Below the pieces are notes generated by a model that did no database searches, was not told the origin of the DNA, and was given only the letters and a program-made list of their open reading frames with translations. 55,569 bases of DNA from Rhizobium sp. Root1220 (lineage in GTDB: Bacteria; Pseudomonadota; Alphaproteobacteria; Rhizobiales; Rhizobiaceae): contig NZ_LMDG01000032.1 in assembly GCF_001426265.1 (NCBI RefSeq), positions 1 to 55,569 of the forward strand, read 5' to 3'. Numbering within the stretch: position 1 is the stretch's first letter; each line of letters starts with the position of its first letter. Shown here piece after piece: positions 26,682-36,496 of the stretch. A program made the position numbers and the translations under genes.

Positions 26682-27941
26682 ATGAAAAAACTAATAACCG
26701 CGGCGCTCTTTGCTTCGATGATGGCGGGTACGGCGCTTGCCGATACGACGCTTAAGCTCGTTGAAGTCATTACCAGCCCGGAGCGCACCGAGACGCTGAA
26801 GTCGATCGTCGGCAAGTTCGAAGCCGCCAATCCCGGCACCAAGGTCGACATTATATCGCTGCCCTGGAACGAAGCCTTCCAGAAGTTCGCTACCATGGTT
26901 TCCGCCGGCGATACGCCTGACGTCGTGGAAATGCCGGATACCTGGCTTTCGCTCTACGGCAACAACGGCATGCTCGAAAGCCTCGAGCCCTACCTGGAAA
27001 AGTGGGACCACACCAAGGATCTGACGCCGCGGGCGCTGGAACTCGGCCGTGACGTGAAGAACACGGCCTACATGCTGCCTTACGGCTTCTACCTCCGCGC
27101 CATGTTCTACAACAAGAAGCTCCTGGCGGAAGCCGGCGTTTCCGAGCCGCCGAAAACCATGGAAGAATTCACGGCCGCGTCCGAGAAGGTCTCCAAGCTT
27201 CCCGGCAAGTACGGCTACTGCATGCGCGGCGGACCGGGTGGCCTCAACGGCTGGATGATCTTCGCGGCCTCGATGGCCGGCTCCAACAAGTACTTCAACG
27301 AGGACGGTACCTCGACGATGAACAGCCCGGGTTGGGAGAAGGGCATCGAATGGATGGTCGATCTCTACAAGAAGGGTTATGCGCCGAAGGACAGTGTCAA
27401 CTGGGGCTTCAACGAAGTCGTCGCCGGATTCTATTCCGGCACGTGCGCCTTCCTTGACCAGGATCCGGACGCGCTGATCGCCATTGCCGAACGCATGAAG
27501 AAGGAAGATTTCGGCGTCATGCCGCTGCCGAAGGGTCCGGACGGCAAGTCCTTCCCGACAATCGGCTACGGCGGCTGGTCGATGTTCACCACCAGCCAGA
27601 ACAAGGACCTGTCCTGGAAGCTGATCGCGACGCTCGAAGGCCCGGAAGGCAACCTCGAATGGAACAAGCGCATAGGCGCACTGCCGGCCTACACCGCCGC
27701 CGAGAAGGACCCCTTCTATGCGGGTGACCAGTTCAAGGGTTGGTTCGAGGAACTGGCCGACCCGAACACGGTCCCGACCGTCATGCCGACCTACCTCGAG
27801 GAATTCGCCTTCTTCAAGGATTCGCTGGCGATCAAGACCTCGCAGCAGGCACTCCTCGGCGACATCTCGGCAAAGGACCTTGCCGACCAGTGGGCCGATT
27901 ACCTGACCAAGGCTCAGCTGAAGTTCCTGGCCAAGAAGTAA
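26682..27941 (+). CDS. ABC transporter substrate-binding protein, family 1 (sugar type)
   Basis: A 419-residue periplasmic protein. The signal peptide is residues 1-20 (MKKLITAALFASMMAGTALA). The SBP_bac_1 fold is seen in WNEAFQKFATMVSAGDTPDVV, PYGFYLRAMFYNKKLL and GGWSMFTTSQNKDLSWKLI. Such proteins bind mono- or oligosaccharides, polyols or glycosides. AAAGGGGAAC precedes the ATG. It is followed by two permeases and an ATPase of the matching MalFGK type, with about 97, 4 and 4 bases between genes. Confidence 0.93.
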   Translation: MKKLITAALFASMMAGTALADTTLKLVEVITSPERTETLKSIVGKFEAANPGTKVDIISLPWNEAFQKFATMVSAGDTPDVVEMPDTWLSLYGNNGMLESLEPYLEKWDHTKDLTPRALELGRDVKNTAYMLPYGFYLRAMFYNKKLLAEAGVSEPPKTMEEFTAASEKVSKLPGKYGYCMRGGPGGLNGWMIFAASMAGSNKYFNEDGTSTMNSPGWEKGIEWMVDLYKKGYAPKDSVNWGFNEVVAGFYSGTCAFLDQDPDALIAIAERMKKEDFGVMPLPKGPDGKSFPTIGYGGWSMFTTSQNKDLSWKLIATLEGPEGNLEWNKRIGALPAYTAAEKDPFYAGDQFKGWFEELADPNTVPTVMPTYLEEFAFFKDSLAIKTSQQALLGDISAKDLADQWADYLTKAQLKFLAKK

Positions 27942-28038
27942 GCACCACCTGCGCGCGGCGGCCTTGGCAAACAGGGCCGCCGCCCTTTACCGACCGACAG
28001 AGACGCCGACTGGCGCCGCAAAACCCGGAAGTTCGCCG

Positions 28039-28974
28039 ATGACCATGACAGCCGATACGCTCAACCGGCGTCACGACCGCAGGTCGTGGCTGAAGCGTCT
28101 CGCCGATGCCTCGGAACCCTATCTCTACAGCGCGCCATCGCTGATCCTCATCATTGCGGTGATGCTGGTGCCGCTGGCGATTGGTGTCTCCTACGCGTTC
28201 CGCGACATTCAGCTGCTCAATCCGTTCTCCGGTGGCTTCATCGGGCTCGACCATTTCCGCGAACTTTCGAAGGACGCAGCCTTTTACGGAGCATTGAAGA
28301 ACACGCTGTGGTGGACCGGCGCTTCGGTCGCCCTGCAATTCATCTTCGGGCTCATCCTGGCGCTGCTGCTCGACAAGCCTTTCTGGGGCCGGGGCATCGT
28401 GCAGGCCCTCGTTTTCCTCCCCTGGGCAGTGCCCTCATTTCTCGCCGGCCTCAACTGGGCGTGGCTGTTCAATCCGGTGATCGGCCCGATCCCGCATTGG
28501 CTCTATGCGCTCGGCTTGATGAGCGAGCCGACCAATATTCTGTCCGATCCGCAATATGCGATGTGGGGGCCGATCGTCGCCAACGTCTGGTGGGGCATTC
28601 CCTTCTTCGCGATCACGCTGCTCGCAGCACTTCAGGCAATTCCTCGCGATCTCTACGAAGCCGCCTCGATCGACGGCGCCGGCTGGTTCCAGCGTTTTCG
28701 CTCCATCACCCTGCCGTTTCTGGCGCCGACGATCGCCATCACCGTTCTTCTTCGCACTGTCTGGGTCTCCAATTTCGCCGACCTGATCGTTGTCATGACG
28801 AATGGTGGCCCGGCGGACCGGACGCAGATCGTCGCCAGCTATATCTTCACCCAGGCTTTCAAGCGGCTCGACTTCGGTTATGCCTCGGCGATTGCGCTGG
28901 TACTGCTGGCGCTGCTGCTGGTCTATTCGATGTTGATCATCCTGCTGCGGCAGACCCTGCTGAACAAGGATTGA
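28039..28974 (+). CDS. ABC transporter permease (MalF type)
   Basis: A 311-residue inner-membrane permease with six predicted helices. The coupling loop is IPRDLYEAASIDGAGWFQRF, the usual EAA motif of sugar permeases. SEPYLYSAPSLILIIAVMLVP marks the first helix. The ATG at 28039 is chosen over an upstream ATG because the latter adds a polar tail lacking family character; a second ATG two codons later is also possible. It forms the channel with the following permease. Confidence 0.92.
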   Translation: MTMTADTLNRRHDRRSWLKRLADASEPYLYSAPSLILIIAVMLVPLAIGVSYAFRDIQLLNPFSGGFIGLDHFRELSKDAAFYGALKNTLWWTGASVALQFIFGLILALLLDKPFWGRGIVQALVFLPWAVPSFLAGLNWAWLFNPVIGPIPHWLYALGLMSEPTNILSDPQYAMWGPIVANVWWGIPFFAITLLAALQAIPRDLYEAASIDGAGWFQRFRSITLPFLAPTIAITVLLRTVWVSNFADLIVVMTNGGPADRTQIVASYIFTQAFKRLDFGYASAIALVLLALLLVYSMLIILLRQTLLNKD

Positions 28975-28978
28975 GGCC

Positions 28979-29809
28979 ATGAGACGATCCATTCTCCCGA
29001 CCATCGCGCACCGTCTCGCAATCTTTTGCTACATCGCCTTTGCGCTGTTCCCGCTTTTCTGGCTGCTCAAGGTCTCGGTGACGCCGAACGACCTGCTCTA
29101 TTCGGAAGGCGTGCGGATGTGGCCATCGCATACCACGTGGGAACACTATGCCTTCGTCCTGCAGCACAGCGCTTTTCCGACCTTCTTCAAGAACAGCTTG
29201 ATCGTGTCGGGCTCGACTGCCATCGTTGTCACGATTTGCGCGTCCCTGTCGGGTTACGCGTTGTCGCGCTTCAACTTCCGCGCCAAGTACTGGATCGTGG
29301 CGCTCATGTTGCTGACGCAGATGTTCCCGCTCGTCATGCTGGTTGCGCCAATCTTCAAGATTCTATCGCCGCTGCACCTGACGAACAGCCTGACCGGCCT
29401 TGTCGTCGTCTACACCGCCTTCAACGTGCCTTTCGCGACGTTCCTGATGCAGTCGTTCTTCGACGGCATCCCGAAGGATCTGGAGGAGGCCGCGATGATC
29501 GACGGCGCAACGCAGTTCACGGCCTTCCGGCAGATCATTCTGCCGCTGACGCTGCCGGGGATCGCCGCGACTCTCGGCTTCGTGTTCACGGCGGCGTGGA
29601 GCGAGTTACTTTTCGCGCTGATGCTGATCAACGGCAATGACGCGGCAACCTTCCCGGTCGGGCTTCTCACCTTCGTTTCTAAATTCTCGGTGGATTTCGG
29701 GCAGATGATGGCGGCTGGCGTCATGGCGCTCATCCCGGCCGGTCTCTTCTTCCTGCTCATCCAGCGCTATCTCGTCCAGGGCCTGACGGCCGGCGCGGTC
29801 AAGGGTTAA
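28979..29809 (+). CDS. ABC transporter permease (MalG type)
   Basis: A 276-residue permease. The EAA loop is IPKDLEEAAMIDGATQFTAF, and the protein ends with the typical MalG tail QRYLVQGLTAGAVKG. Six hydrophobic segments are visible. It starts four bases after the MalF-type gene, with TTGAGGCC as ribosome site. Confidence 0.93.
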   Translation: MRRSILPTIAHRLAIFCYIAFALFPLFWLLKVSVTPNDLLYSEGVRMWPSHTTWEHYAFVLQHSAFPTFFKNSLIVSGSTAIVVTICASLSGYALSRFNFRAKYWIVALMLLTQMFPLVMLVAPIFKILSPLHLTNSLTGLVVVYTAFNVPFATFLMQSFFDGIPKDLEEAAMIDGATQFTAFRQIILPLTLPGIAATLGFVFTAAWSELLFALMLINGNDAATFPVGLLTFVSKFSVDFGQMMAAGVMALIPAGLFFLLIQRYLVQGLTAGAVKG

Positions 29810-29813
29810 TCAC

Positions 29814-30872
29814 ATGGCATCGATAGATATCCAGAACGTCAAGAAAGCCTACGGTCACGTGCAGGTGCTGCATGGCGTCGACCTCGAGATCAAGGATGGC
29901 GAATTCGTCGTGCTCGTCGGCCCCTCCGGCTGCGGCAAGTCCACCCTGCTGCGTATGATCGCTGGCCTCGAGGAGGTCACGGGCGGCGAGATCCGCATCG
30001 CCGGAAACCGCGTCAACGAGCTTCACCCGAAAGACCGAGACATCGCCATGGTGTTTCAGTCCTACGCGCTTTATCCGCACATGAACGTGGCGGGCAACAT
30101 GAGCTACAGCCTGAAGCTCAGGAAGACGGCGAAGGAGAAGATCGCGAGCGCGGTCGGCGCCGCGGCTTCCAAGCTTGGGCTCGACCCATTGCTCGAACGT
30201 CGCCCGAAGGCGCTTTCCGGCGGCCAGCGGCAGCGTGTCGCCATGGGCCGCGCCATCGTGCGCCAACCGAAGGCTTTCCTGTTCGATGAACCGCTGTCGA
30301 ACCTAGATGCGCGGTTGCGCGAACAGATGCGCGCCGAGATCAAGAAGCTGCATGGCGACCTGAAGGCGACCTCGATCTATGTGACGCACGACCAGATCGA
30401 GGCGATGACGCTCGCCGACCGCATCGTTGCCATGCATGGCGGCGTGGTTCAGCAGGTGGGCAGCCCGCTCGAACTCTATGACCGGCCAGCCAATCTTTTC
30501 GTCGCCGGTTTCATCGGCTCGCCGGGCATGAACTTCCTGGAAGCGACCTATGCGACCGGCAGCGTCACGCTGAAAGATGGGACGGTTGTCACCCTGCCGG
30601 CCCCACTTTCGCTTGCTGATGGCGCTAAGGTGACGCTGGGCATTCGGCCCGAACACGTTGTCATCACGTCCGACCAGACCGGCATTAGCGCAGATGTCGA
30701 ACTTGTCGAGCCGACCGGTTTTGGCATAATCCTGCATCTCAGCCTGCACGGACTGCCGTTCAAGATCTTCACACTGAACCGCGATGCACTCACGGCCGGG
30801 CCGAAGGTCAACGTGTCGTTCCCGGCCGAGCACCTGCATGTGTTCGACGGCGGGGGGAACAGAGCCGGCTGA
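29814..30872 (+). CDS. ABC transporter ATPase (MalK/UgpC type)
   Basis: A 352-residue ATPase. Walker A is GPSGCGKST, the Q-loop is VFQSYALYPHM, the signature is [15 protein letters not shown] and Walker B is LFDEPLSNLDA. The last 120 residues form the TOBE/OB regulatory domain (LGIRPEHVVI). It energises the sugar importer and closes the six-gene operon that begins with the GntR regulator. Its end faces the convergent ABC-F gene 76 bp away. Confidence 0.94.
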   Translation: MASIDIQNVKKAYGHVQVLHGVDLEIKDGEFVVLVGPSGCGKSTLLRMIAGLEEVTGGEIRIAGNRVNELHPKDRDIAMVFQSYALYPHMNVAGNMSYSLKLRKTAKEKIASAVGAAASKLGLDPLLERRPKALSGGQRQRVAMGRAIVRQPKAFLFDEPLSNLDARLREQMRAEIKKLHGDLKATSIYVTHDQIEAMTLADRIVAMHGGVVQQVGSPLELYDRPANLFVAGFIGSPGMNFLEATYATGSVTLKDGTVVTLPAPLSLADGAKVTLGIRPEHVVITSDQTGISADVELVEPTGFGIILHLSLHGLPFKIFTLNRDALTAGPKVNVSFPAEHLHVFDGGGNRAG

Positions 30873-30948
30873 TCGCCGACGTCACTTGCTGATACGCCCT
30901 TACGAGAGCGGCCCGTGACCCGCGGGCGGCTCACGGGGTCAAATGAGT

Positions 30949-32571
30949 TTAGCTCCGCAGACCCGGTGCTTCCTGTCCCGTGCGCGCCACGTACTCGGTA
31001 TAGCCGCCGCCGTACTGGTGGATGCCTTCGGGCGTCAGTTCGAGCACCCGGTTGGACAAGGCCGCCAGGAAATGCCGGTCGTGCGAGACGAAGAGCATCG
31101 TGCCCTCGTATTGCGACAGCGCCTTGATCAGCATTTCCTTGGTGTCGAGGTCGAGGTGGTTCGTCGGCTCGTCGAGTACCAGCAGGTTTGGCGGGTCGAA
31201 CAGCATCTTCGCCATGACCAGGCGCGCCTTCTCGCCACCCGAAAGCACCCGGCACTTTTTCTCGACATCATCGCCGGAAAACCCGAAACATCCTGCCAGC
31301 GCGCGAAGTGGCGCCTGGCCTGCCTGCGGGAAAGAGTCTTCCAGCCACTCCAGCACCGTGCGCTCGCCGTCGAGCAGGTCCATCGCGTGCTGTGCGAAGT
31401 AGCCCATCTTGACGCTGGCTCCCAGCGCGACGCTGCCTTGATCCGGCTCGGCGGAGCCCGCCACCAGCTTCAGCAATGTCGACTTGCCGGCGCCGTTGAT
31501 CCCCATGATGCACCAGCGTTCCTTGCGGCGGACCATGAAGTCCAGGCCTTCGTAGATGGTCCGGCTTCCGTATTTCTTGTGCACGTTCTTCAGATTGATG
31601 ACGTCCTCGCCGGAGCGAGGTGCCGGCAGGAAGTCGAAGGCCACCGTCTGGCGTCGCTTCGGCGGCTCGACGCGGTCGATCTTCTCCAGCTTCTTGACCC
31701 GGCTCTGCACTTGCGAGGCATGCGAGGCCCGTGCCTTGAAGCGCTCGATGAACTTTATCTCCTTGGCCAGCATCGCCTGCTGGCGCTCGAACTGCGCCTG
31801 CTGCTGCTTTTCGTTCTGCGCCCTTTGCTGTTCGTAGAACGCATAGTCGCCCGAGTAGCTGTTCAGCGAACCACCGTCGATCTCGATGATCTTGCCGACG
31901 ATGCGGTTCATGAACTCGCGATCGTGGGAGGTCATCAACAGCGCGCCGTCATAGGTCTTCAGGAAGTCTTCCAGCCAGATCAGACTTTCGAGATCCAGGT
32001 GGTTGCTCGGTTCGTCGAGCAGCATCACGTCCGGGCGCATCAGGAGAATGCGGGCAAGGGCCACACGCATCTTCCAGCCGCCCGAAAGAGCGCCGACGTC
32101 GCCGTCCATCATCTCCTGGCTGAAGCTCAGACCTGCCAGCACTTCGCGCGCGCGGCCTTCCAGAGCGTAGCCGTCCAGTTCCTCGTAGCGCGCCTGGACC
32201 TCGCCATAGCGCTCGATGATCCGGTCCATGTCGTCCAGCTTGTCGGGGTCGACCATCTCGGCCTCGAGCGCACGCAATTCGGCGGCAACGACACTCACCG
32301 GTCCGGCGCCGTCCATGACTTCAGCTGCGGCGCTGCGACCCGCCATCTCGCCCACGTCCTGATTGAAGTAACCGACGGTTACTCCCTTCTCGCCGGAGAC
32401 GCTGCCCTCGTCGGGCTGCTCCTGTCCGGTGATCATGCGGAAGAGGGTGGTCTTGCCGGCGCCGTTCGGGCCGACCAGGCCGATCTTCTCGCCCTTGTTG
32501 AGTGCAGCCGAAGCCTCGATGAAGAGAATGCGGTGGCTGTTCTGCTTGCTGATGCTGTCAATACGTATCAT
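30949..32571 (-). CDS. ABC-F family ATPase, ribosome-associated (YbiT/Uup group)
   Basis: A 540-residue soluble protein with two ABC cassettes and no membrane segments. Walker A motifs are GPNGAGKTT and GINGAGKST, signatures are LSGGWKMRVALARILL and LSGGEKARLVMAKML, and both Walker B motifs end with NHLDL(E/D). The linker between the cassettes is long, charged and Gln/Arg-rich (residues about 240-300), as expected of the P-site tRNA interaction motif. ABC-F proteins act on stalled or initiating ribosomes. It is a housekeeping-type gene unrelated to the adjacent importer and sits on the other strand. Confidence 0.93.
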   Translation of the reverse strand: MIRIDSISKQNSHRILFIEASAALNKGEKIGLVGPNGAGKTTLFRMITGQEQPDEGSVSGEKGVTVGYFNQDVGEMAGRSAAAEVMDGAGPVSVVAAELRALEAEMVDPDKLDDMDRIIERYGEVQARYEELDGYALEGRAREVLAGLSFSQEMMDGDVGALSGGWKMRVALARILLMRPDVMLLDEPSNHLDLESLIWLEDFLKTYDGALLMTSHDREFMNRIVGKIIEIDGGSLNSYSGDYAFYEQQRAQNEKQQQAQFERQQAMLAKEIKFIERFKARASHASQVQSRVKKLEKIDRVEPPKRRQTVAFDFLPAPRSGEDVINLKNVHKKYGSRTIYEGLDFMVRRKERWCIMGINGAGKSTLLKLVAGSAEPDQGSVALGASVKMGYFAQHAMDLLDGERTVLEWLEDSFPQAGQAPLRALAGCFGFSGDDVEKKCRVLSGGEKARLVMAKMLFDPPNLLVLDEPTNHLDLDTKEMLIKALSQYEGTMLFVSHDRHFLAALSNRVLELTPEGIHQYGGGYTEYVARTGQEAPGLRS

Positions 32572-33273
32572 GTGCGCCCGCGCGCCGAAAACATCTGGAC
32601 GGTCCTGTGTCGGTCCTGTCGCGGTTTTCCGGCTGTTAGATCTGCTGGAGGTCGCGGCTTGATACGCAAGTCATCCTGCCTTGTCCATGCTGCGATCGAC
32701 CAATGTCACGCGGCGGGATCGTTTTGATGTCTCGGAGGACGGGCGACGGTCCGGCCCTAAGCCATCGGCGAAGCAAATTATGAAAGCCATCCCGAGTTCA
32801 AATGTGGGCGCTTAATGCCGTAGCATGACGTCTACCTCACTCGGCAGATGTCGGCTGCCGCTTTGCCTGCGGCAAGATACAGCCGACGGCCATACAGCGC
32901 AAAATCGTCCTTGCAACCACGTCCTGCGGATGCAAAGGTGGCGTTGAACACGCAGAGGTCAGGACTTCGCAGCGGCGAAGCTCGGACTGTCGTGTGACGT
33001 GCCTTACTAGCAACTCAATTTGAATTTATTGTTCGATTTCGCCGATTTAGCTGGGCTGGCACCGCGGTGTCACAAACCATCACCCGCCGTTCTGCTGTTG
33101 TCGGCAGTGCATTCGTATATCGATCCGCCTTTCGCTCGCGCAGTATTTTTGCGCGCCCACGGGGTGGTGCAATCGCAAGGCTTCCACGAGATCGATGCCA
33201 GCGGTGGTACCCTGTGTCTGCATTCAAGCTTTCGTCATCCTGAAACACCGAAATTTAAAAAGGGATTGCATCA
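32572..33273. other. intergenic of about 700 bp, no supported gene
   Basis: I see no protein-like frame and no recognisable RNA. Small GC-rich stems occur (for example CGGCTG...CAGCCG around 32855-32890), but none has terminator or riboswitch character. It precedes a 46-codon basic ORF. Confidence 0.4.
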
Positions 33274-33414
33274 ATGGCCAAAGGACAAATGCGCAGTAAC
33301 CGTGAAACGCGGAAACCAAAGAAGGAAAAATCGGCTCCCAAGGCAGAAAGTGGGTTTGGCCACCAGGTCAAGGACAGCAAGACACCTTCGCCGGGTACGG
33401 CGCCGAAGAAATGA
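33274..33414 (+). CDS. small basic protein, hypothetical, rhizobial type
   Basis: A 46-residue ORF from ATG 33274 to TGA 33414, with AGGGA eight bases upstream. The product starts MAKGQMRSNRETRKPKKEK and ends TPSPGTAPKK; it is Lys-rich, disordered-looking and has no cysteine. I recall near-identical short proteins in Rhizobiales annotated only as hypothetical. The function is unknown; the charge suggests nucleic acid or ribosome contact, which is speculation. Confidence 0.65.
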   Translation: MAKGQMRSNRETRKPKKEKSAPKAESGFGHQVKDSKTPSPGTAPKK

Positions 33415-33460
33415 GGCCTTCCAGGCCAATGACCCGATCAATCAATGAAATGAGATGGTT

Positions 33461-33574
33461 ATGAATTCACTGCAATCGATATATACGTTCAACTACGCTT
33501 TGTTCTTCATTCGCTCGGCCGTGGTCCTCGCCTTGCTGTTTTCGACTGCCGTTGCGCTCCATCCAGGCGCTTGA
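33461..33574 (+). CDS. very small putative membrane peptide
   Basis: A 37-residue ORF starting at ATG 33461, 46 bases after the small basic protein. It has one hydrophobic stretch (FFIRSAVVLALLFSTAVAL) after a polar N-terminus with several aromatic residues. No clear ribosome site beyond GAGATGG is seen. It could be a single-span membrane peptide or chance. Confidence 0.25.
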   Translation: MNSLQSIYTFNYALFFIRSAVVLALLFSTAVALHPGA

Positions 33575-33711
33575 TCATGTGAGACGTGGGCGTCTGGAAA
33601 CGGTGCCCGCTGCAATTATGCCGTCTCCCGCACTCCCCGCTTTTTCGCATGTCAATACGCCCCCTGCAGGCAATGCCGCAGGCGGCTCCGCCAGATTTCC
33701 TCGCCGAATAG

Positions 33712-34758
33712 TCACTTCGCGTTGCGGAACAGTTTCCACCGGGTGGGGCGAAAAGCAATGCGGCTGCGATCAAGACTGTCGGCTTGCGCCGGGGGCAGTT
33801 CAAGCTCGATGGCCGGATGATCCTTGCCGATATTGACCTCGATGTGGCGCGTGCCGGCAACGCGCCGGCTTGTCGTCAGCAGCCCGGCTATGCAGCCGCT
33901 GCAACCATCACGCAGTTCGATGTCGTGCGGCCGGAAATAGAGCTGCGCCTTGCCGTCGGGTTCACCCTCCGCTTTCAGGCCGAGTGGCCGGTCCTCGAAC
34001 CAGATCTCGCCGCCGGCGATACTCACATCCAGACAATTCGATTGCCCGACGAAGCCGAAGACGAAAGGCGAGTTGGGACGGTCGTAGACCTCGTCCGGCG
34101 TGCCCACCTGTTCGATTGCGCCCTGGCTCATGACGACGACCCGATCGGCGAGTTCCATCGCCTCGTCCTGGTCATGGGTGACGAAAACGGTGGTGTGGCC
34201 GGTGCGATCGTGGATCTCGCGCAACCATTTGCGCAGGTCCTTGCGTACCTGGGCGTCGAGCGCCCCGAATGGCTCGTCGAGCAGCAGCACGTTCGGCTCG
34301 ACGGCCATTGCACGCGCCAAAGCCACGCGCTGGCGTTGGCCACCCGAGAGCTGCGCCGGATACCGTTTCTCCAGCCCTGAAAGCTGCACGAGGTCGAGGA
34401 GCTCCATCGCCCGGCGACGGATTTCCGCCTTTGCGGGGCGGCGCGAGGCATGGCGAACCTTCAGGCCGAATGTGACGTTTTCCAGCACCGTCATATGGCG
34501 GAAGAGGGCGTAGTGCTGGAACACGAAGCCGATGTTGCGCTCCTGCACCGTCTTCTTCGAGGCATCCTCGTCGCCGAAATAGATCAGTCCATCGGTCGGG
34601 CTCTCGAGGCCGGCAATCAGACGCAGCAACGTGGTCTTGCCCGATCCGGATGGCCCGAGCAATGCAATCAGTTCGCCGGAATGGATATCGAGCGAGACAT
34701 CATGCAGCGCCGGAAACCGATCGAATTCCTTGCGCAGGTTTTGAACGCGTACTTCCAT
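33712..34758 (-). CDS. cysA: sulfate/thiosulfate ABC transporter ATP-binding protein
   Basis: A 348-residue ATPase. Walker A is GPSGSGKTT, the signature is [15 protein letters not shown] and Walker B is [12 protein letters not shown]. The CysA-type sequence [22 protein letters not shown] is followed by a C-terminal TOBE-like domain. It imports sulfate or thiosulfate for cysteine synthesis. It is last in the minus-strand order sbp-cysT-cysW-cysA, ten bases after cysW. Confidence 0.95.
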   Translation of the reverse strand: MEVRVQNLRKEFDRFPALHDVSLDIHSGELIALLGPSGSGKTTLLRLIAGLESPTDGLIYFGDEDASKKTVQERNIGFVFQHYALFRHMTVLENVTFGLKVRHASRRPAKAEIRRRAMELLDLVQLSGLEKRYPAQLSGGQRQRVALARAMAVEPNVLLLDEPFGALDAQVRKDLRKWLREIHDRTGHTTVFVTHDQDEAMELADRVVVMSQGAIEQVGTPDEVYDRPNSPFVFGFVGQSNCLDVSIAGGEIWFEDRPLGLKAEGEPDGKAQLYFRPHDIELRDGCSGCIAGLLTTSRRVAGTRHIEVNIGKDHPAIELELPPAQADSLDRSRIAFRPTRWKLFRNAK

Positions 34759-34768
34759 TCTAATTCCT

Positions 34769-35641
34769 TCAGTGCCGCCGGCTGGCGGCGATTTCGTCGC
34801 TGTATCGCATTTCGAGCAGCGTCTTCAAAACAAGGGTCACAAGTGCAAGCAGGGCAAGCAGGGTGGCGACGGCGAACGCACCGGTGAAATTATACTCGTT
34901 GTAGAGGATTTCCACCTGCAGCGGCATGGTGTTCGTTTGGCCCCGAATGTGGCCGGACACTACCGAAACCGCGCCGAATTCGCCCATCGCGCGGGCGTTG
35001 CAAAGAAGTACGCCATAAAGCAGGCCCCATTTGATGTTCGGCAGCGTGACATGCCAGAACGTCTGCCAGCCGCTGGCGCCGAGCGAAATCGCTGCCTCCT
35101 CGTCACCGGTGCCTTGCTCCTGCATCAGCGGAATAAGCTCGCGCGCGACGAAGGGAAAGGTGACGAACATTGTCGCGAGGATCAATCCCGGCACGGCGAA
35201 GAGGATCTTGATTTCATGCGCACTCAGCCATTGGCCGAGATAGGTGTTGGCGCCAAGCAGCAGCACGAAGACGAGGCCCGAGATCACCGGCGACACCGAA
35301 AAGGGCAGGTCGATCAGCGTCGTCAGAAACGCCTTTCCCTTGAACTCGAACTTGGCAATCGCCCATGCTGCGGCCACACCGAAGATCAGGTTCAAAGGCA
35401 CGCTGATACCGGCAACGATCAGAGTGAGGCGGATTGCCGAGAAAGTCTCGGTGTCCCACAACGCAGTGAAAAATGCGCCGGGACCCTTTCGAAATGCCTC
35501 GACGAACACCGCAGCCAACGGCAGAAGCAGTATCAGCGTCAGGAACACCAGGGAGAGGAGAATGAGCGTCCAGCGCGCGATCTTGCTCTCGGTGACGACC
35601 GAGCGCACCCTTGACGATCGGGCAATAGTCTCAAGCGCCAT
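34769..35641 (-). CDS. cysW: sulfate ABC transporter permease CysW
   Basis: A 290-residue inner-membrane permease with six helices and the CysW pattern [19 protein letters not shown] followed by [20 protein letters not shown], the ATPase-coupling loop. [20 protein letters not shown] is typical of sulfate permeases. Its start overlaps the end of cysT by 11 bases. Confidence 0.95.
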   Translation of the reverse strand: MALETIARSSRVRSVVTESKIARWTLILLSLVFLTLILLLPLAAVFVEAFRKGPGAFFTALWDTETFSAIRLTLIVAGISVPLNLIFGVAAAWAIAKFEFKGKAFLTTLIDLPFSVSPVISGLVFVLLLGANTYLGQWLSAHEIKILFAVPGLILATMFVTFPFVARELIPLMQEQGTGDEEAAISLGASGWQTFWHVTLPNIKWGLLYGVLLCNARAMGEFGAVSVVSGHIRGQTNTMPLQVEILYNEYNFTGAFAVATLLALLALVTLVLKTLLEMRYSDEIAASRRH

Positions 35642-36488
35642 AACCGTACCTCCGTCTGCTCCAGCTCTGGATCAGGTTGATGACGAGCAGCATGGCGAAC
35701 GAAATCACCAGCATCACCGCCGCGATAGCTGTTGCTGCCGCGTAATTGTACTCCTCGAGCTTGATGACGATGAGCAGGGGTGCGATCTCCGATCTGAACG
35801 GCAGGTTTCCGGCGATGAAGATCACCGAACCGTATTCCCCGACGCCGCGGGCGAAGGCGAGTGCAAAACCGGTCAGCACCGCCGGCGCGAGGCCGGGCAG
35901 CAGCACCCGGAAGATCGTCTGGAAGCGATTTGCGCCAAGCGTCGCGGCTGCTTCTTCGACCTCCCTGTCGATTTCTTCCATCACCGGCTGCACCGTGCGC
36001 ACGACGAAAGGCAGACCGACGAAGACGAGTGCAATGACGATGCCGAGCGGGGTGAAGGCAACCTTGATACCGAGCGGCGTCAGGAACTGGCCGATCCAGC
36101 CGTTCGGGGCGTAGAGCGTCGCCAGCGCGATGCCAGCGACAGCAGTTGGCAGGGCGAAGGGCAGATCGACCATCGCATCGATCACGCGCTTGCCGGGAAA
36201 GCGGTATCGTACCAGCACCCATGCCAGAACAACGCCGAAGACGGCATTGATGCAGGCGGCGGCGAAAGCCGTGCCGAAGCTGATGCGCAGTGCATTCGTC
36301 GTGCGCGGATCAAGTGCGATCGACAGAAATTTTTCCCAGCCGAGTTCGCTCGAGCGCCAGGCAAGGCCCGAGAGAGGGATGAGGATCAGAAGGGTAAGCC
36401 AGGTCAAGGTAAAGCCGAGCGCCAATCCAAAACCTGGAATGACGCTCGGCCGTTTGAACCGCCACCGCGTGGGGCTATGTGCTCTCAT
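35631..36488 (-). CDS. cysT: sulfate ABC transporter permease CysT (CysU)
   Basis: A 285-residue partner permease. It shows DLPFALPTAVAGIALATLY and the coupling loop EEAAATLGANRFQTIFRVLL, followed by FARGVGEYGSVIFIAGN, characteristic of CysT. The gene starts eight bases after the stop of sbp on the minus strand. Confidence 0.94.
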   Translation of the reverse strand: MRAHSPTRWRFKRPSVIPGFGLALGFTLTWLTLLILIPLSGLAWRSSELGWEKFLSIALDPRTTNALRISFGTAFAAACINAVFGVVLAWVLVRYRFPGKRVIDAMVDLPFALPTAVAGIALATLYAPNGWIGQFLTPLGIKVAFTPLGIVIALVFVGLPFVVRTVQPVMEEIDREVEEAAATLGANRFQTIFRVLLPGLAPAVLTGFALAFARGVGEYGSVIFIAGNLPFRSEIAPLLIVIKLEEYNYAAATAIAAVMLVISFAMLLVINLIQSWSRRRYGYGA

Positions 36489-36496
36489 GCGATGTA

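Noticed and set aside
30943..32727. 594-codon plus-strand open frame
   Set aside because: It is antisense to the ABC-F gene, whose minus-strand product has complete Walker and signature motifs. Its own translation is His/Leu/Arg-rich without domains, a high-GC artefact.
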